64,000 nt of DNA, taken from positions 310,001 through 374,000 of the forward strand of contig NZ_JAESVA010000001.1 of NCBI RefSeq assembly GCF_020621385.1. The letters are read 5' to 3'. This document shows, piece by piece, positions 63,439 through 64,000 of this stretch (positions are counted from its first letter, which is position 1; each line of letters starts with the position of its first letter). The stretch comes from Acidisoma cellulosilyticum. GTDB taxonomy: Bacteria; Pseudomonadota; Alphaproteobacteria; Acetobacterales; Acetobacteraceae. A program made the translations under genes and the position numbers. The notes beneath the pieces are model-generated. The model was not told the DNA's origin, made no database searches, and saw only the letters and a program-made list of their open reading frames with translations.

Positions 63439-64000
63439 ATGGCCGCCCCTTCCCTGTTCCGTAACCCGCTGACGCGGCTCAATCGCTATATTCTGCGTCA
63501 GATTCTGGGCGCGCTGGTGGCGGTGACGCTGGCGCTCGTCGCGCTGATCTGGCTGACGCAGTCGCTCCGCTTCGTCGAGCTGATCGTCAATCGCGGCCTG
63601 TCGCCCTTCGTCTTCCTGCGGCTGACGGTGCTTCTGGTGCCGAGCTTCGTGGCCGTCATCCTGCCGATCACGATGTTCGTGGTCGTGCAGTTCATCTATC
63701 AGCGGCTCTCCGGCGACCGCGAACTCACGGTCATGCGTGCAGCCGGGCTGTCCCCCTTCGCGCTCGCCAAGCCGACGCTGATACTGGCGACCGGCGTGGC
63801 CGTGCTCTGCCTCTGGCTCAATATCTGGATCGTGCCGGCCAGCTTCACGGCCTTTCGCGAATACCAGTTCGAAATCCGCAACCGCATTGCGGCCTTCCTG
63901 ATCCAGGAAGGCGTGTTCACCACAATTTCAAACAATCTCACGGTCTATGTGCGCAAGCGCGACCCGAGCGGCGATCTGCACGGCATCATGGTGGATGACG
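63439..64000 (+). CDS. lptF: LPS export permease LptF, 3' end beyond window
   Basis: LptF is a membrane subunit of the LptB2FGC complex that extracts LPS from the inner membrane. The first 187 residues are visible, beginning MAAPSLFRNPLTRLNRYILR. They show membrane helices and the YjgP/YjgQ signature (QFIYQRLSGDRELTVMRAAG with LSPFALAKP). The frame is open to the right edge. The ATG at 63439 follows AAGGATATG at a somewhat long distance. LptG should follow outside the window. Confidence 0.88.
   Translation, partial: MAAPSLFRNPLTRLNRYILRQILGALVAVTLALVALIWLTQSLRFVELIVNRGLSPFVFLRLTVLLVPSFVAVILPITMFVVVQFIYQRLSGDRELTVMRAAGLSPFALAKPTLILATGVAVLCLWLNIWIVPASFTAFREYQFEIRNRIAAFLIQEGVFTTISNNLTVYVRKRDPSGDLHGIMVDD

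Noticed and set aside
1-64000. tRNA genes, CRISPR arrays, insertion sequences or prophage genes
   Set aside because: No T-loop and acceptor-stem pattern, no regular direct repeats with spacers, and no transposase, integrase or phage structural protein was recognised on either strand.

Overview
The window is GC-rich, gene-dense chromosomal DNA from an alphaproteobacterium. Several features point to the Rhodospirillales and most likely the family Acetobacteraceae: the aroA-cmk-rpsA-sppA-ihfB order, a class II-type AroA, the lapA-pyrF-trpFBA-accD-folC string, a TIGR02300-type zinc-ribbon protein, the dnaX-ybaB-recR operon with the SRP RNA just upstream, and a bacterial arginyl/leucyl-transferase (bpt). 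The family assignment is inference, because no rRNA or other decisive marker is present. No tRNA, rRNA, CRISPR array or insertion sequence was seen.

Layout. 1-8.7 kb is a catabolic island: a sugar-type ABC transporter (binding protein, permease, ATPase) and an LVIVD-repeat protein on the minus strand, a divergent GntR/FCD regulator, a 6-phosphogluconate-dehydrogenase-like oxidoreductase, a DapA-family lyase and an FAD-linked 2-hydroxyacid dehydrogenase. The substrate is unknown. 8.7-16 kb is accessory: two LysR regulators, a GST, a thiol peroxidase-like protein, an AhpD-like protein, a short-chain dehydrogenase remnant, a DUF1003 protein, an alpha/beta hydrolase and a Blh-type persulfide dioxygenase fusion. 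16.0-17.1 kb is a gene graveyard. It holds fused fragments of a second histidine kinase/response regulator pair, abutting a fragment of an aliphatic amidase (amiE). 17.1-32.9 kb is a complete nitrogen-scavenging locus. A LuxR-type response regulator and a very large NCS1-permease/Cys-cluster/histidine-kinase/receiver fusion face the urea transporter urtABCDE, followed by ureDABCEFG. Its intergenic gaps carry a family of dispersed palindromic repeats.

32.9-37.9 kb holds an unknown membrane protein, a cupin, a GNAT acetyltransferase, a DadA-like D-amino acid dehydrogenase, a diguanylate cyclase and the TIGR02300 protein. 38-64 kb is mostly core: aroA, cmk, rpsA, sppA, ihfB, lapA, pyrF, trpF, trpB, trpA, accD, folC, a ParE-type toxin-antitoxin pair, crcB, speE, speD, a hydrolase, a penicillin-acylase-family enzyme, an RDD protein, bpt, a CsbD/DUF883-like stress protein, a glycine-zipper lipoprotein, recR, ybaB, dnaX, SRP RNA, nudC, a membrane protein and the start of lptF, which is cut by the window edge.

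How it works together. Urea would be taken up by UrtABCDE, hydrolysed by UreABC after nickel insertion by UreDEFG, and probably sensed through the permease-kinase/response-regulator pair encoded divergently. The relics beside this pair suggest that the locus once held a duplicate sensor pair and an amidase feeding the same short-chain amide/urea nitrogen pathway. No stretch longer than about 300 bases is without a gene or relic. The largest gaps are 39993-40260 (rpsA promoter and leader), 30869-31105 (repeats), 11921-12141 (nothing recognised) and 6144-6347 (a probable promoter).
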